Part shown: in pieces, positions 25,101-39,900 of the stretch
Layout: every line of letters starts with the position of its first letter
Position numbering within the stretch: the first letter of the stretch is position 1
Assembly (NCBI RefSeq): GCF_035083965.1
Contig: NC_089724.1
Location: 15,990,410-16,054,409, forward strand
Direction of reading: 5' to 3'
Origin: Branchiostoma lanceolatum
Taxonomy: Eukaryota; Chordata; Leptocardii; Amphioxiformes; Branchiostomatidae
DNA length: 64,000 bases
Translations under genes and position numbers: made by a program
Notes under the pieces: generated by a model
Told to the model about the DNA's origin: nothing
What the model saw: only the letters and a program-made list of their open reading frames with translations
Databases searched by the model: none

Positions 25101-28100
25101 ATATTAGGTCAATATTTTGGTGAAATGCGGTCTGAATAAACGTTCGTGCTTTTGTTTTGCGTTATTGTAGCACAATGATTGTCTGACGTATACTTTTATA
25201 TCAAATCGGAGGGAGTAGACGGCACTGCAACATGTTGACGAATTAATTACCTTTCGCTCGATACGGGTGGCGTGAAACGTGACTATATGTGTCAGTCTGG
25301 CGGGGTTACATTACTGACGAGGAGCAGCAAATTTAATTTTCCCGTCTGTTAAAGAAATATAGATTTCTTATAATTCAGGGACAAGCTTGTTGATTTTTGA
25401 TGCATCTAAGACCTTTATCGTAGGTTTATTCTCTTACAAGCTAAGTATAGGTCAATGTGATAAAGCAGAATTATAATTACAATGAAATAAGAATGTGACT
25501 AATGATACTAGTTTGGATAGGTTCAACTTCTTCCCGCTTCTTAAGGCAGCTGTAAATGTAAGGACAGATGAAGCATGTCATACACGGTTTATCTCATTGC
25601 ACAAGGAGTGTTAGCTTTTTGTGCTATTCAACTATTGAAAACTAAGGAAGTTTTCTTGAATGTAATAAGAAAAATATTTGTCTCAATGTTGTATAGATTT
25701 ACATAGATGTTTTTTAATCAACAACTCCGTAAGTGTACGTAGCTATAGCTATCTATGGATTTATCAGATTGTAATTCATCCAGTGTGTTACATCGAAAGG
25801 CGTCAGACGTACAATTAACGATGTGTTTTCTCTCGCAACGGTGCAAGCTGCTGCGCCAATATAGGCAATTATTGGACACTTTCCCATAGTGGCGCTGCAA
25901 AGTGGCTGCTTTTCCGGTGCAGTCCCAATGTCATGTTCAAAAACCTCCAACCACTTTGCCCGTACACGCAAGCACTATTACCTCGTCAGTGTAGTACAAA
26001 AAGGGCGAGGCAGAAGACAAGTCCATTAGGTGTAGGTTGAAAGGTAAAAGCATACTTGTTGTGGAGAGGTCTCTAGGTTGGTGGTTTAATGCGTTTAACA
26101 AATCATGAAAACCTCTTGTCTTCTCTTGGAATCAACTAAAAGCCATATTACGGACTACATTTTCTATGTGCCTAGCAATATGGTTGATATCTGACCGTGA
26201 AAACTACACACTTGAGAACGCGATGCCACAATATATCCCTATAAATTGATTGTATGGTTGACTGCAAAATCGAGGTCTTCATAATTCCATGAAAGGGCTT
26301 AACCCACTAAAAGCTGTTTCAGATGCTCCAAATAAAAGAGGTAAGAAGATATATATATATGTATATATTCATATATATATAAGATATTGTTAGATTATAC
26401 TATTAATGGGTTTATATTGTACTAGTGCAGCCACTAGATACATAATTTGGTAGCATTTTTTCGAACATTATGATAGTTCTAAAGAAATAAAGGAATGCGC
26501 GTCGCTTTAAGTAACAGCTTGGAATTTGAAAATTTGAAATTAAAATCCCTTTCGTCCAGCGTCATAGATAAATCTATTGTCCAATATAGTTAGTTTATTT
26601 CAACAGAGATATAAGGATTGCACTAAATTTAGCCTACTTTGGGTCGCTTTTCACGCCTACTCCTGACAGCAGCCCCGTACTGATTTATGGTGTCCATTTG
26701 CGGATATACGGATGGTCTGTGGGCGGGTTGATAATTTTCTTTACTTCCTTCTTGGCCGCTCAGCCAAATAAATACCTTCCAGTGTTGCCATCGTTCAACC
26801 AGAATTCACGCCCTAAGAACCAATGCAAGCTGTTGTAGTCTATCTTATTAATCAACGGCCTTCGGGTACGGTATGTAAAGACTCTATAATGCCATTTGAC
26901 ACCCTAGGAAATGAGGCCGCCCACATAGATATATGGAAATGTAACCAAGCGCAGTACATGTATTTTCAAACTTGCTTGTTCACATTTTCCTCACGGCCCC
27001 TAATATTTTTAGTTCCACCCCCCAGACTCATTTTTTGTCTAACCCTGTGCATGTTGAAACAATATGAATATCAACAATTGTGCATCGTGCATGGTCATAT
27101 ATTTCTATTTAATTTTATAAACGTATTTATGCACGGTCATACATTGCCTGTTGCTGCACATGTGTTGCTGTACTGCATCTATATCGTCATCGTTAGGAGT
27201 CTATATGGACCTCTATTTTTAGCAGCAAAATATGATTTTTATTTTGAGTTATGTTATATTGGAAAGGCAAAGATCTACACTGAATAGTCACGGACTGTAG
27301 CTGCCCAACGTCTATTGTAGATGGAGAATAGCTGGCTGATATATGGTAAAATTATAGTAGTATACAACCATATCTGTTTTGAAAAGACAGAAAAGAAGCA
27401 TTCAAATGCGTTCCCTTCGGCAAGATGATATTGCAGTAGCGATGTAATTCATAACGTAAGATCTACGGCGTCCGAGTCAAGTTAAGAGTCTTTCCTGCAC
27501 GCATCGAGGCCGTACCGTAAATTATATTTCCTGTTACACCCGTTAACAGCACAGCTTTTAGAGTCAAAACATCTTACCAGCAAAACATCAGGTTATCTAT
27601 TGATGGTTAATACCATATAAAACATCTGTCAGGCAGAACCTCAACGGGAGACATTTTCAAAGTCAATGGCAACCAACAATGGAGTTCTTGAGTCGCAAGT
27701 GCATGTTGCTCTGCCAGATACAGGTGTCTAAAAAGGGACAACGTTTTAGATTTAACTTAGATCTCTCTAGCTCTCACTGCAGCTGACTGGAAGTCAATTG
27801 TTGAAGAAACTCGTCAGACATCAGTTCTAGAAGCTATGGTGTACCAAACATGGCCGTACTACTACTGATATACACTTGAGGTCCTGTCCACTATCAAGTG
27901 CAGGTTATGATGTATTCAAGTTCAAGTTGCTGGTGGTAAATGTTAGAGAGCCCTTGCCGGATGCTAGTCTTCTAACTAAAATTGCAACAGCGACATTTAC
28001 CGCACTCAGACACTTAGCCAAAGCTCCTTCAAGTGTTGACAGACTGACGGGATCTTTGGGATTTTAAAGACTACCGTAAGAATCAGTTCACGTCTGATCT

Positions 28101-31002
28101 CAAGTAACGGCAGATAAACGCAAGTTACACAGCGACCGACATCTCTGTCACCCCGCCATCTTTCCCCCGTTGCCTGGTAACCCACACAAACGTCATTTTC
28201 AGACGATATGTCTGACCTTTAGCTTTCTCAATTGCTTTGAAGGTGCGATGTTTGTTTTCTTGCCGTCTGGAGATATGTGCATGGCTCAAAGAAATGACGA
28301 CTTAGGGGAGCTGCTGATCCTCCACTGAGACAAACTGTGTGGGTTCCCGCCGATTTTGACCTGGGAAAATTTCCTGAGTCGTGAGCGACTATTTTGAGGG
28401 GCCCGCGTTTCGTGTCGTGTGTTCCGATCCTTCCTTCTCTACCAGAAGCGCGGCCGTGACGACCAAGCCGTGAGTAATGTCGGGTTTTACCTCGGCTTTC
28501 TTTTTTCACCGCTGACAATTGCGAATATCTAGTAGGTATCTTGTTCATATAGATATGTATATGTACCGCCCACATCTTCGAGGTAAAACGTATATGCTTA
28601 CCGGTGCGAATCTGTACCGAGTGGGATATCTTTGTTTCTTGGACATATTCAAGATTCGTGCTCATGTCATGTATGGTAGAAAAAATGAAGTTACTTGAGT
28701 AAGCCGTAACAATAATGGATTCGTGTCTCGCCAGGGCTTCGAGAGTCAAGTGATCTTAGATCTGAAGAATGGTTGGCGGCGTTTGCTTCATGACGCGAGT
28801 GGCCCTGTAGCGCGTGGGCATACACTTAATAACCCAGCTGGAGTCACGACATGTTTTGCCACAGGGTCGGTATAAGATTATGATAAACAGTTATTGCATT
28901 TTAGTCTGTGCTTGCCCTGAAGTGAAGGCCTGGGACTTGAATGTCGAAAAGTTGGGTGGGTTTAAGAAGGTTCCATAGGACTGTAAAGGTATACTAAAGC
29001 GTTAGTCTATTTAAGCGGCATGACAATCTATTGAAACTGTCATTACGATAAAGATAACTAAGGTCAGCCCAAGCCAGGTCATGAATTAGTCGAATTGCAG
29101 TCAAAAAGGAAAACGGACCAGAACAACATCGCCAGGGCTTAAACTATCTATGTGATTTTAGATTTTAATGTAATTTTCATGCATATATTATCATATGTTT
29201 CCATACTGTGCATTTTGGGTCCACATTGACCCCAACACCACTTCTTGTATTTAGCATCCGAATGGTAAGTTACAAATGCCTCAAAATTTGTTTGAATGAT
29301 ATGTGAACTTATGATTTCGCATCAAATATAGATGAACAAAAGTGAAAAGAACATCTTGCCGGTCATCATGGCTTTAATTCAAAACATGTTTCATTTTGAA
29401 ATAAGAGAAATTAAATCATTTCTATTCTTGATTTGTAAAAAAAAATGAATTTCAAGATATAACAAAGTTGTACTAGTTAAACATGTAAAAGTATATCTGG
29501 CAAATGTATCAAAATCTGGAACAGAATAAAGAGTTTCATTAACGCGTTCTCAAGAAAACAACCACACTACATGAAAAGAAGCCATTTCTGTACATCTTTT
29601 TGTCGTTTACCTTTTTGTCTCTACCGAAAGATGAATTACGACTATGTACACACCCGCCAAACCTTGATCTGTGACGCAAATGCAAGAAGAGCGAATGGAA
29701 TTGTCTGAGGGCGCAAATGTGTTATGCTATATGTTTAGAATGTTTTCATGGCAAGTCTAAATGAAGCCCTATGCCTGGTTTGCATGTATACAACTTCTGT
29801 GACGTCTATTTAGACACTCCACCGCCTTAGGTAATGCTTTGTTTCTCTGTATATATGCCATTTAAAGACATAACGTAGCATAACATAACCCTTATAGCAA
29901 CAAACATCGTTTTCTCAATGACACACTGCATGTTTGTCTGGCGGAATATCATTACCAAGTACATTCGAGTGACCTGTTTTCATCTTTCTATGCAATTAGT
30001 TCACCACACGGTATCATGAAGACGCCACTGCAATTTGCGGCGTATTAGTTAACCTGCTATCCGACTGCAAAGAGATTGTATCGCAGTGGTGTTTCATCTT
30101 CTATTTGTTGTGTGAAGAAGATTGACGACCGAGATTTGTAAGCCTGTACATCATTGGTTCTAGATACATGAAATCCAAGAGACTATTGAATATATCGGCT
30201 CAGATTGAAGTTAAGAGGAACCTAGTTCTAGATCAGAAAGCTCGAAGGTAAGCTGTACCGGTGCGCCCAATTAAGAACTACGCTGTAGGTTACTCGGCAC
30301 TAGCTACGCGCAAAGATCAAAGCCGGGGAATGAAGAGAAATTGGGTCTTTGGAATCTCATGACGGCGTTTTTCCTGATATATCGTAAAACTTATCATGCG
30401 GACATTTCTGCTTTCTTCTCAAAAGTTGTGCTGATAAAAAAAAACTCACTAAATCTGTAAGCAATCTACAAGACGCACTTGATGTCAGTTTGTAAAAATT
30501 TCGACATGAAAAAAAACCAGGTTAAAACTTCAGGTCTCTTCAGACATTCAACTCGATCACTCACTCACTCTTTTCTGTCAGAGGCCCCTCCCCTCTGGAC
30601 CATATGCATATGCCCTATTTGATCAATTCTGAATCTCCTTGTCGCGATTCCTTTCAAACCTGTGGACATATTTAAGCCGATGCTTTCTTATTTCAATCAG
30701 CTAAGTCTTACTCTATCCATGCTCCAGAGAAAGGGTCCCCATGTGTGTAAATTAAAGGATGGTGCAGTTTTGCATGACACCTGGACGAGATTCTCGCCGC
30801 AGTGCGAAAGATAGAATTGATATTCTTGCGGCGATCGAATTGTCGTTAGACTGTTAATTATCCCAGCTACATCCTGGTGATTAGTGTGGTCCCATAAGGA
30901 ACAACCGTACAACACTTAATTACCACCGCGTTAATATTATTCACATCACGTTCTTCTTTTTTTTTGAATTTTTCGGATAATTTTTAGATTTACGTTGATG
31001 AA
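22113..31002. other. Gene-poor interval
   Basis: I see no convincing gene in this stretch. ORFs of 60-170 codons occur but have no recognisable domains, splice context or coding-like composition. A (TA)n-rich tract lies at about 26350-26385. The sequence is AT-rich and mostly unique in this window. It may hold distal regulatory elements or an upstream non-coding exon of the mucin gene. Confidence 0.4.
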
Positions 31003-31085
31003 AGTTAGACTTCCAGGCAGTAAGATACGCCAAATGTCAGTTACTCAAGCAACTGGATTTTAAGTAGTTTGAGTAATTGGTGAAT
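31003..31085 (+). mobile_element. Fragment of a dispersed element related to 34768-35035
   Basis: TTTACGTTGATGAAAGTTAGAC followed by AGATACGCCAAA and TTACTCAAGCAACTGGAT matches, in rearranged orientation, the element at 34768-35035. It therefore marks another copy of the same repeat family. No coding sequence is left. Confidence 0.45.
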
Positions 31086-32585
31086 TTTTAGATTAAACAT
31101 CAATGTAGCATATACTAACAATTATGTTAGGCGAATATATATACTAAACTAGTCAAGCAGGATATCATATTTCTTGATACCAATATAGCTTATCTAAAAC
31201 ACAATGTAGAAACATTTTTCCATCAAATCAAAAATTAGTCGCAGGAAACATCTCTACTAAGTCAACTGTGAATTTAAGAATGGGAAGTATCAACTAGAAA
31301 AGGTAACTTTAGGAACAACAGCAACACAACACGAATTCATGCCGGCAGGACTAACACGATTAATTAAGCTTGGTCTTCCTTAGTCCGGTGCATTCGAAAT
31401 CACACTGTGCAATGTTTCCATAGAGGCCTGGTGACGTCAGCTCAGTGCCGCACGATCTCAGAAGTGACTACTAATAGCCAGAGGGCAGCGCTGCGACAAT
31501 TTGTAAGGAACTATCCAGACTGTGACATACTATATCAATTTTATCATTGACTGAAAGGTTGTAATACGGCAAATTCTGCCCAGTTTAATCCGTCCAGTAG
31601 AAGCCGTTTAATGATATTGAAAACAAACAAACAGACAAATAAACTAGATTCTCGATAGTTTCTACATATATAGCAAGCTTAGACAGCTTTTGATATAAAC
31701 CAATGACAATATTATTCGTCAATCCCTGATCTTATTCTGAAGAAGCTTTCATTTTCACATAACTTCTTAGAACACCCATGTTGTCTTCATACATGTGTAT
31801 GTGACAGCAGAAAGGAACCATTTGCGACAAGCGAGTCATTGTCGCTCAGGCCTTCTGAGAACTGTTAATCCTCATCCGACGCATCTCCAGAGGAAAGGCC
31901 TAATTTATTTATCAAAGAGTCGGCACTGAATCAAGGCACGAGGCTATAAACTTGCCGTAACTTAATTGAAACGTTAAACGCTAATGTCATTCTCTGCGCC
32001 ACGTAAATCTTTTACAAATCGTTTTGCACAGATTGTAAGGGGAGTTGGGCTCGGCGTGCGTGTTTCTGCAATTTCACGAATCACTGAGAAATTATGGTAA
32101 TAAACGGAAACCAATTGAAATTCGTTCTTGCTGAACAGCACAGGAGATAAGTGGCTTGATAACTGACGTACCTTATAGCGATGAAGGTAGAGTGATCATC
32201 ACGAGAGCGGTTGTGGATACATAAACGATCCCAATCTTCATATTTGTTTTGTTTTGTTTGTTCTCTCAATGAACACACAATATAGATTCACTCTTGGTTA
32301 TGCTTAATGCTGACGTTGCACCGATAGAGCACTAACATTCACAATCTAATTCATAAAGTGCGGTCTACTGACTGTTAAACACTCCCAACATGTACAGACA
32401 CCAATGTCCCCTGTCACTTTGATTTTAGTGCTGCTTGTTCAGTTGGCATCTTCTGGCGTCAACGCACTGACTGTTTAATTGTTAAAGATGGTTGATCAAA
32501 ATGTAGGACCTATTCCAATCACGTTTTATCATGTATAAAATTGGACAACATTTCATGATTTTGTTCATTGTGCGGATAACTTAAT
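31086..32585. other. Non-coding interval before the minisatellite
   Basis: About 1.5 kb of unique, AT-rich sequence with no supported exon, RNA gene or repeat. Confidence 0.4.
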
Positions 32586-32589
32586 ACAG

Positions 32590-33650
32590 ACGCAGGTGAT
32601 ACATTCAGTACCAGGGACAGGGAAACACACTCAGCTCCATGAACCAGTGACAGGGAAACACATTGCGTACCAGGGACAAGGAAACACAGTCAGCACCAGG
32701 GACAGGGAAGCACAGTCAGCACCAGGGACAGGGAAACACAGTCAGTACCAGGGGTAGGGAAACTCATTCAGCACCAGAGACAGGGAAACACAGTCAGCAC
32801 CAGGGGTAGGGAACACATTCAGTACCAGGGACAGGGAAACACAGTCAGCACCAGGGACAGGGAAGCACAGTCAGCACCAGGGACAGGGAAACACAGCACC
32901 AGGGACAGGGAAACACATTCAGTACCAGGGACAGGGAAACACAGTCGGCACCAGGGGTAGGGAACACATTCAGTACCAGGGACAGGGAAACACAAAACAC
33001 AGTCAGTCAGCACCAGGGACAGGGAACACAGTCAGCACCAATGACAGGGAAACACAGTCAGTACCGGGGACAGGGAATCACATTCAGTACCAGGGGCATG
33101 GAAACACAGTCAGTACCACAGACAGGGAAACACAGTCAGCCCCAGGGGTAGGGAACACATTCAGCACCACAGACAGGGAAACACATTCAGTACCAGGGAC
33201 AGGGAAACACAGTAAGCACCAGGGGAAGGGAAACACATTCAGCACCAGGGACAGGGAAACACAGTCAGCACCACGGATAGGGAAACACAGTCAGTACCAG
33301 GGACAGGGAAACACAGTCAGCGCCAGGGGTAGGGAAACACATTCAGTACCAGGGGCATGGAAACACAGTCAGCACCTAGGACAGGGAAACACAGTCAGCC
33401 CCAGGGGTAGGGAACACATTCAGCACCAGGGACAGGGAAGCACATTCAGTACCAGGGACAGGGAACCACAGTAAGCACCAGGGGAAGGGAAACACATTCA
33501 GCACCAGGGACAGAGAAACACAATCAGCCCCAGGGATAGAGAAACACAGTCAGCGCCAGGGGTAGAGAAACACATTCAGGGACAGGGAAACACATTCAGT
33601 ACGAGAGACAGGGAACACATTCAGTTACAGGGACAGGGAATCACCTCGCT
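32590..33650 (+). repeat. About 1-kb minisatellite, unit 25-30 bp
   Basis: About 35-40 tandem, imperfect units contain the core CCAGGGACAGGGAAACACA followed by GTCAGCA or TTCAGTA. Variants such as CCAGGGGTAGGGAACACA alternate, so the array is a mosaic of subtypes. Unit length is irregular, which rules out a coding repeat. The array sits immediately upstream of the mucin signal-peptide exon. Confidence 0.85.
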
Positions 33651-33874
33651 CTATCTATCATCCAGAGGAAATAATGGCGGGTTTTCGCGTTGTAAACTCC
33701 GTAGGGGGTCGTTCCACTAAATCGGTACTTCCGCCTTTCCCGCCACCTACGTTCTTTAATACATTCGAGACGTGACGTACACAGGAAACCGGGGATTTCT
33801 AACGTACTTAACACAGAGACGGTAACATGTGCCACACATTCAAGCTGTTAACGTCGAAAATTGTTATTTTTCAG

Positions 33875-33941
33875 ATGCGCACCACTTCACTCATGCCTAC
33901 CGTGGCCTCCCTACCCACGCTGCTGCTGATCGTTACTATAG
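33875..33941 (+). CDS. Mucin exon 1: signal peptide
   Basis: It encodes 22 residues plus one base (phase 1) and ends at the donor ACTATAG/GTGAGT. The hydrophobic core is LPTLLLIVTI. The cleavage region (GSVQC or GSVRC) comes from the next exon, so the exon can join either mucin exon in frame. An acceptor directly before the ATG implies an upstream untranslated exon that I could not locate. Confidence 0.75.
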
Positions 33942-36900
33942 GTGAGTACCGACCACCTTGTGTTTCTTTACATACCTGCTACGTACTGCTAAGATAGTTT
34001 GTAAATTGTTTATTTTACACGGAAAAGCGTATATTGCTTGCAAGTATGTGATCTTTTTCGAGAGGAGAAATGTTTTTGATAACGAAGCGTGCTTACCGCT
34101 TTAGAATTTAAGATCTTACTGCGTACGACGAGTACAGATCCTAGAATGTACAATTGCACTCAAATTTCAACATATATGCATATTCATATCCAGGTAAGTC
34201 TGTTGATATGATAGCTTAAGGCAGTTATTGGATAATCGCTCGTCCCCATCCCCACCTACCCAGTTGTACCCCCTCTACCAACCTCATCCCATTTCATCAT
34301 TTTTTTAAATCTAGGGTATATCATATCTAAAGGCCTCATTCAGTAATACTGATAAAAAGGTACTATATATATATATATATATGCTCATGTTATAGAGCAG
34401 ATAAAAGGTATACTCGTTGGGTACTGTCATTAAGATAGATGCGACCTTTGTATTGACTAAGAGGTCCGGTCAATGGAGGCAAACTAGATTATGTCTAAAG
34501 CTATTCAATCGGTATTGACTCTTGTTCAAATGTGATTTATTATCGTTAGCATTTATTACATTGAACAGTCTCGTGGTCAATGTGAACCATTGATACTATT
34601 TGGCATTGATCTTTATTGTAGCAGTTGTTATTGGTAAAACAATTCGTCTTATTTCTGCTCGGATCAATAAGGAATGTTCTAGCCTCAAAAACCTAACAAA
34701 TTTTGAAAATTTTTATGGCTCAGGATTTAGAGTTATGATACCTTTGAACCCCATAGTAAAACAAGGAATACGCCAAAAATAATTACTCAAGCAACTGGAT
34801 AAAGTTTTGAAACAGTCAGACGTTTCAGACAGCATCCACTGTCTTCGGTCAGTGACTAACGAAGGAACTGAGAACACCAGATTTTATACCAAAACTCTGA
34901 ATGGGTATGTTAATGAGGTTAATACAATTTAGGATGTCTTGAAGTAGTCTTTAAAAGAAGATTAATTCAAGACAAAGTAATTATTTTTGGCGTATCTTCC
35001 TACCTGGATGTCTAACTTTCATCAACGTAAAACAAGGAATGTTCTTTTTATTGTATTCGTGAAACTGAAAGAGTACTATGTGGATATATTTTCTTACTAC
35101 AATATGCATTGATGTAACATTTATTTGGAATGTATACATTATATCTTATTTTGAATTCTACATAAAGGTGTATTGTGGTTGCTTACCAATTCTTGAAAAG
35201 AAGTGTATATCATAAACTTTATCCGATGTAATTTTGTACTTGATTCAAATACAATTCACGAAAAAAACCTCATGTTGTCTTATTTTTGTATGATTATCAT
35301 CAATAATTTTAACAAACAGCTTAAAAGTTGTGAAAGCTTGTCACTTTTGAAGACGGGTACAAATGCATGAATTTATCAGACAGATTGAATAGAGTCTAGG
35401 TAACCTTACTGTGTTTCCGCCATAAATGCAATAGATACGTCCAGGTTAATATTGTTAAACGTACGTTAATACCCCGTCTACATGATTCACCTTTTAATGC
35501 CACTCGAGTGAGTTAAACAGCATAAGCCGAAACGTATTTATCAGTCAGATGGAATAGAGTCTAGCTAACCTTATTGTGTTGCAGCCATAATTGTAATAAA
35601 TACGTCCAGGTCAATGCTGTTAACCGTAATCTAATATCCCATCCACATAAATTACCTTTCAAGGCCGCTCGACCTCTACATGGATCGATGGACACAGTAT
35701 GCACAGTACATACGTACATATCTTTGCAATGAAAACAACTTTAATTTGCGTGATCTAGCAAATAAAAGAGTAAAGTAGAACCGTCTCCGTACGTTTCCAT
35801 GGAGACCAGTATTATTAATGTCTAGTCTTCCACTGGGACACTTTGTAGCAGGAAATTGTCGTTATTTGGAACGGTCTCCATCGATTGAGCTGTCTACTCT
35901 CGGAATAACCCCGAGTTGTTGCACTTATGAACCCGGTAGTGGCCTTGGGGACCTCTATCATTGGGAACTATGGCATTCCGGTTATAGAGTTGCACGGAAA
36001 AAAGGGTCTAACAGGATTTCGGTGGCATTTGTCTCGACACCATAGCCATAGACGTTTTCAATAGGGAACGCCATCGACTTGTAGCGACCAAAAATTACAT
36101 GATCCAACGATTGGCATCGGGTTTTCTTTGTCGTTGCCCCTGACTTACTCCTAAACAGCAATGATTTTAAGCTTTTATTTCCCTCCCCCGGAAGAACACC
36201 CATTTAACCTTTGATAACCCTAAACCACCCATTGTAACCTTTGATAACCATAGGAAACACAACTTTTAACCCTTAAGCAACAGTAACCTCAGTAACCTCT
36301 GTACCCATAAACAATATCCGGTCTAAATCTAATACCATTCTATACCCCCAACAACACCTATGTTGACCTTTTCTACACCTCATCATCATATCTCGTCGCG
36401 CCAACTCTGCATGGATCCAGCGACGGGCTGTCTCGTCGGTCTCCCGGAGATCGCTGATTGCACAGGTCGGGCCGAGTTTACAGTTCTGTAAACCTTAAAC
36501 TCAACATTCTATACCCACGAACAATTCCTATTTTAAAACTTTATACCCCTAAACAGCACCCATGTTAAACTTCTATACCCCTAAACAACACCCATGTTGA
36601 CCTTTGTACACCTAAATAACACATTTATTTAAACCCTTTATACCCTAAAAAACACCCATTAGCCTTTTATACCCATACAAAAAACCCATGTCAACCTTTT
36701 ATAACCCTACGCAACACCCAGTTGAACCTTACGAGCGATGTAGATCATATGTGTCCGTATTACCGTGCTAGATAACTTGACGGCGCATTTTTATTGATGA
36801 CCGTCTTGTGATTTGCTGTGAAATAAACATTTGTCGACTTCAACAACTCAACGCATGTTTTCGTATCCATTAATGTGCACTGCATGACATCGGAATTGAC

Positions 36901-39900
36901 TCTGTTTAGAAGACATTCCGTTACGAATCTTGTAACACATTCACTCAGTTATAGTTTTTTAGTAATTCAGTGGCTAGTTTTTAACATACATGTCAGTATA
37001 TAGTATCCTGGTTGTCCAGTAATTCAAACCCCCTTCCGAGACCTAAAGCCCCCGGTAACACCAAACTGTGTTTTTTCAAGGATCCGTGCAATGCACAACC
37101 GCTGGATACGCCACCACGCCAGGACAGGCCACATATAGTGAAACAATTGCCACAAAAAAACAGACCAACGCAGCCGTGCAACGCACACAGTTATCAAGCT
37201 CGGATTCGCTTACAACGTTCGGTACATTTGGCGCATCAACAACGTTCAGAACAGAAGAAATGACCAGAGATACACAAACCACGAGAGACACCGCTACGAC
37301 AAAAGTTACGGTAGAATCACCTACTGTGGCAGCCACGACAACACAGACAACCTCAGATTCGCCATCAACAGCAACAACGACTATATTGCCTACTACAAGA
37401 CTAATACAAGAGTCATCAACTGCGGAAAGTACAACAGTTCCGTTGACAGAAACGCTTACGTCTAAACCGCCAGCAACAACTGTTGCTGGCTTATCGTCGA
37501 CAGTAGCAGTGACGTCGGAGTCAAGTTCAGAACCCACAACCATGCATCCCACAACAGGTGTGACACCAACGCCATCAACAGAAGCAGTCTCGACGGTAAC
37601 AAAGACTACAGAGGCAATGACAATATCATCAACCGCAAAGAACACGAAAATTCCACGGACGACAAAGGTGATGTTAGAACAGTCCTCGGTACCGGTCACG
37701 ACTGTATCACCGACCACAGAGGTACCAACAGAATCATCAACTGTACCAGTCACGACTACAGCGGTAACAACAGAATCATCATCTGTACCAGTCACGACTA
37801 CACAGGTAACAACAGAATCATCAAGTGTTGCAGTCACGACTACAGAGGTAACAACAGAATTATCAACTGTACCAGTAACGACTGTACCACCGACTACAGA
37901 GGTAACAACAGAATCATCAACCTTAATAGTCACGTCTGTACCACCGACTACAGAGGTAACAACAGAATCATCAACCTTAATAGTCACGTCTGTACCACCG
38001 ACAACAGAGGTAACAACAGAATTATCAACTGTACCCTTCACGTCTGTACCACCGACTACAGAAGTAACAACAGAATCATCAACTGCACCAGTCACGACTG
38101 TGCCACCGACTAAAGAGGTAACAACAGAATCATCAACCTTAATAGTCACGTCTGTACCACCGACTACAGAGGTAGCAACAGAATCATCAACTGCACCTGT
38201 CACGACTGTACCACCGACTACAGAGGTAACAACAGAATCATCAACTGCACCTGTCACGACTGTACCACCGACTAAAGAGGTAACAACAGAATCATCAACC
38301 TTAATAGTCACGACTGTACCACCGACTACAGAGGTAACAACAGAATCATCAACTGCACCTGTCACGTCTGTACCACCGACTACAGAGGTAACAACAGAAT
38401 CATCAACCTTAATAGTCACGACTGTACCACCGACTACAGAGATAACAACAGAATTGTCAACTGTACCAGTCACGACTGTACCACCGACTACAGAGGTAGC
38501 AACAGAATCATCAACTGTACCAGTCACGACTGTACCACCGACCACAGAGGTAACAACAGAATCATCAACCTTAATAGTCACGACTGTACCACCGACCACA
38601 GAGGTAACAACAGAATCATCAACCTTAATAGTCACGACTGTACCACCGACCACAGAGGTAACAACAGAATCATCAACCTTAATAGTCACGACTGTACCAC
38701 CGACCACAGAGGTAACAACAGAATCATCAACCTTAATAGTCACGTCTGTACCACCGACTACAGAGATAACAACAGAATTGTCAACTGTACCAGTCACGAC
38801 TGTACCACCGACTACAGAGGTAACAACAGAATCATCAACTGCACCTGTCACGTCTGTACCACCGACTACAGAGGTAGCAACAGAATCATCAACCTTAATA
38901 GTCACGTCTGTACCACCGACTACAGAGATAACAACAGAATTGTCAACTGTACCAGTCACGACTGTACCACCGACTACAGAGGTAGCAACAGAATCATCAA
39001 CTGTACCAGTCACGACTGTACCACCGACCACAGAGGTAACAACAGAATCATCAACCTTAATAGTCACGACTGTACCACCGACCACAGAGGTAACAACAGA
39101 ATCATCAACCTTAATAGTCACGACTGTACCACCGACCACAGAGGTAACAACAGAATCATCAACCTTAATAGTCACGTCTGTACCACCGACTACAGAGATA
39201 ACAACAGAATTGTCAACTGTACCAGTCACGACTGTACCACCGACTACAGAGGTAACAACAGAATCATCAACTGCACCTGTCACGTCTGTACCACCGACTA
39301 CAGAGGTAACAACAGAATCATCAACTGCACCTGTCACGTCTGTACCACCGACTACAGAGGTAACAACAGAATCATCGACAGTACCAGTCACGACTGTACC
39401 ACCGACTACAGAGGTAACAACAGAATCATCAACCTTAATAGTCACGTCTGTACCACCGACTACAGAGGTAACAACAGAATCATCAACTGCACCTGTCACG
39501 ACTGTACCACCGACTACAGAGGTAACAACAGAATCATCAACTGCACCTGTCACGTCTGTACCACCGACAACAGAGGTAACAACAGAATCATCAACCTTAA
39601 TAGTCACGTCTGTACCACCGACTACAGAGGTAACAACAGAATCATCAACTGCACCTGTCACGACTGTACCACCGACTACAGAGGTAACAACAGAATCATC
39701 AACCTTAATAGTCACGTCTGTACCACCGACTACAGAGGTAGCAACAGAATCATCAACTGCACCTGTCACGACTGTACCACCGACCACAGAGGTACCAACA
39801 GAATCATCAACCTTAATAGTCACGTCTGTACCACCGACTACAGAGGTAGCAACAGAATCATCAACTGCACCTGTCACGTCTGTACCACCGACCACAGAGG

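Larger units (their letters stand above)
33942..37080 (+). other. First intron of the mucin gene
   Basis: The intron is 3.1 kb. It contains a (TA)n run near 34368-34382, a transposon relic at 34768-35035, a diverged tandem duplication at 35371-35672 and an array of degenerate ACACCCATGTTGACCTTT-type units at 36180-36735. No other exon is supported. Confidence 0.6.

Noticed and set aside
26823..27287. 154-codon plus-strand ORF with hydrophobic stretches
   Set aside because: AT-rich composition makes Phe/Leu/Ile-rich open frames by chance; no splice or family support.
28228..28749. 173-codon minus-strand ORF
   Set aside because: No recognisable domain and an isolated position. Length alone is not enough in a 14-kb gene-poor interval.
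31465..31490. CTCF-like site (CCAGAGGGCAGCGCTG)
   Set aside because: It is one base short of the usual core, and a single weak match has no weight without binding data.
32590..33650. CRISPR-like array
   Set aside because: Units are contiguous and variable with no unique spacers of constant length, and the DNA is eukaryotic. It is a minisatellite.
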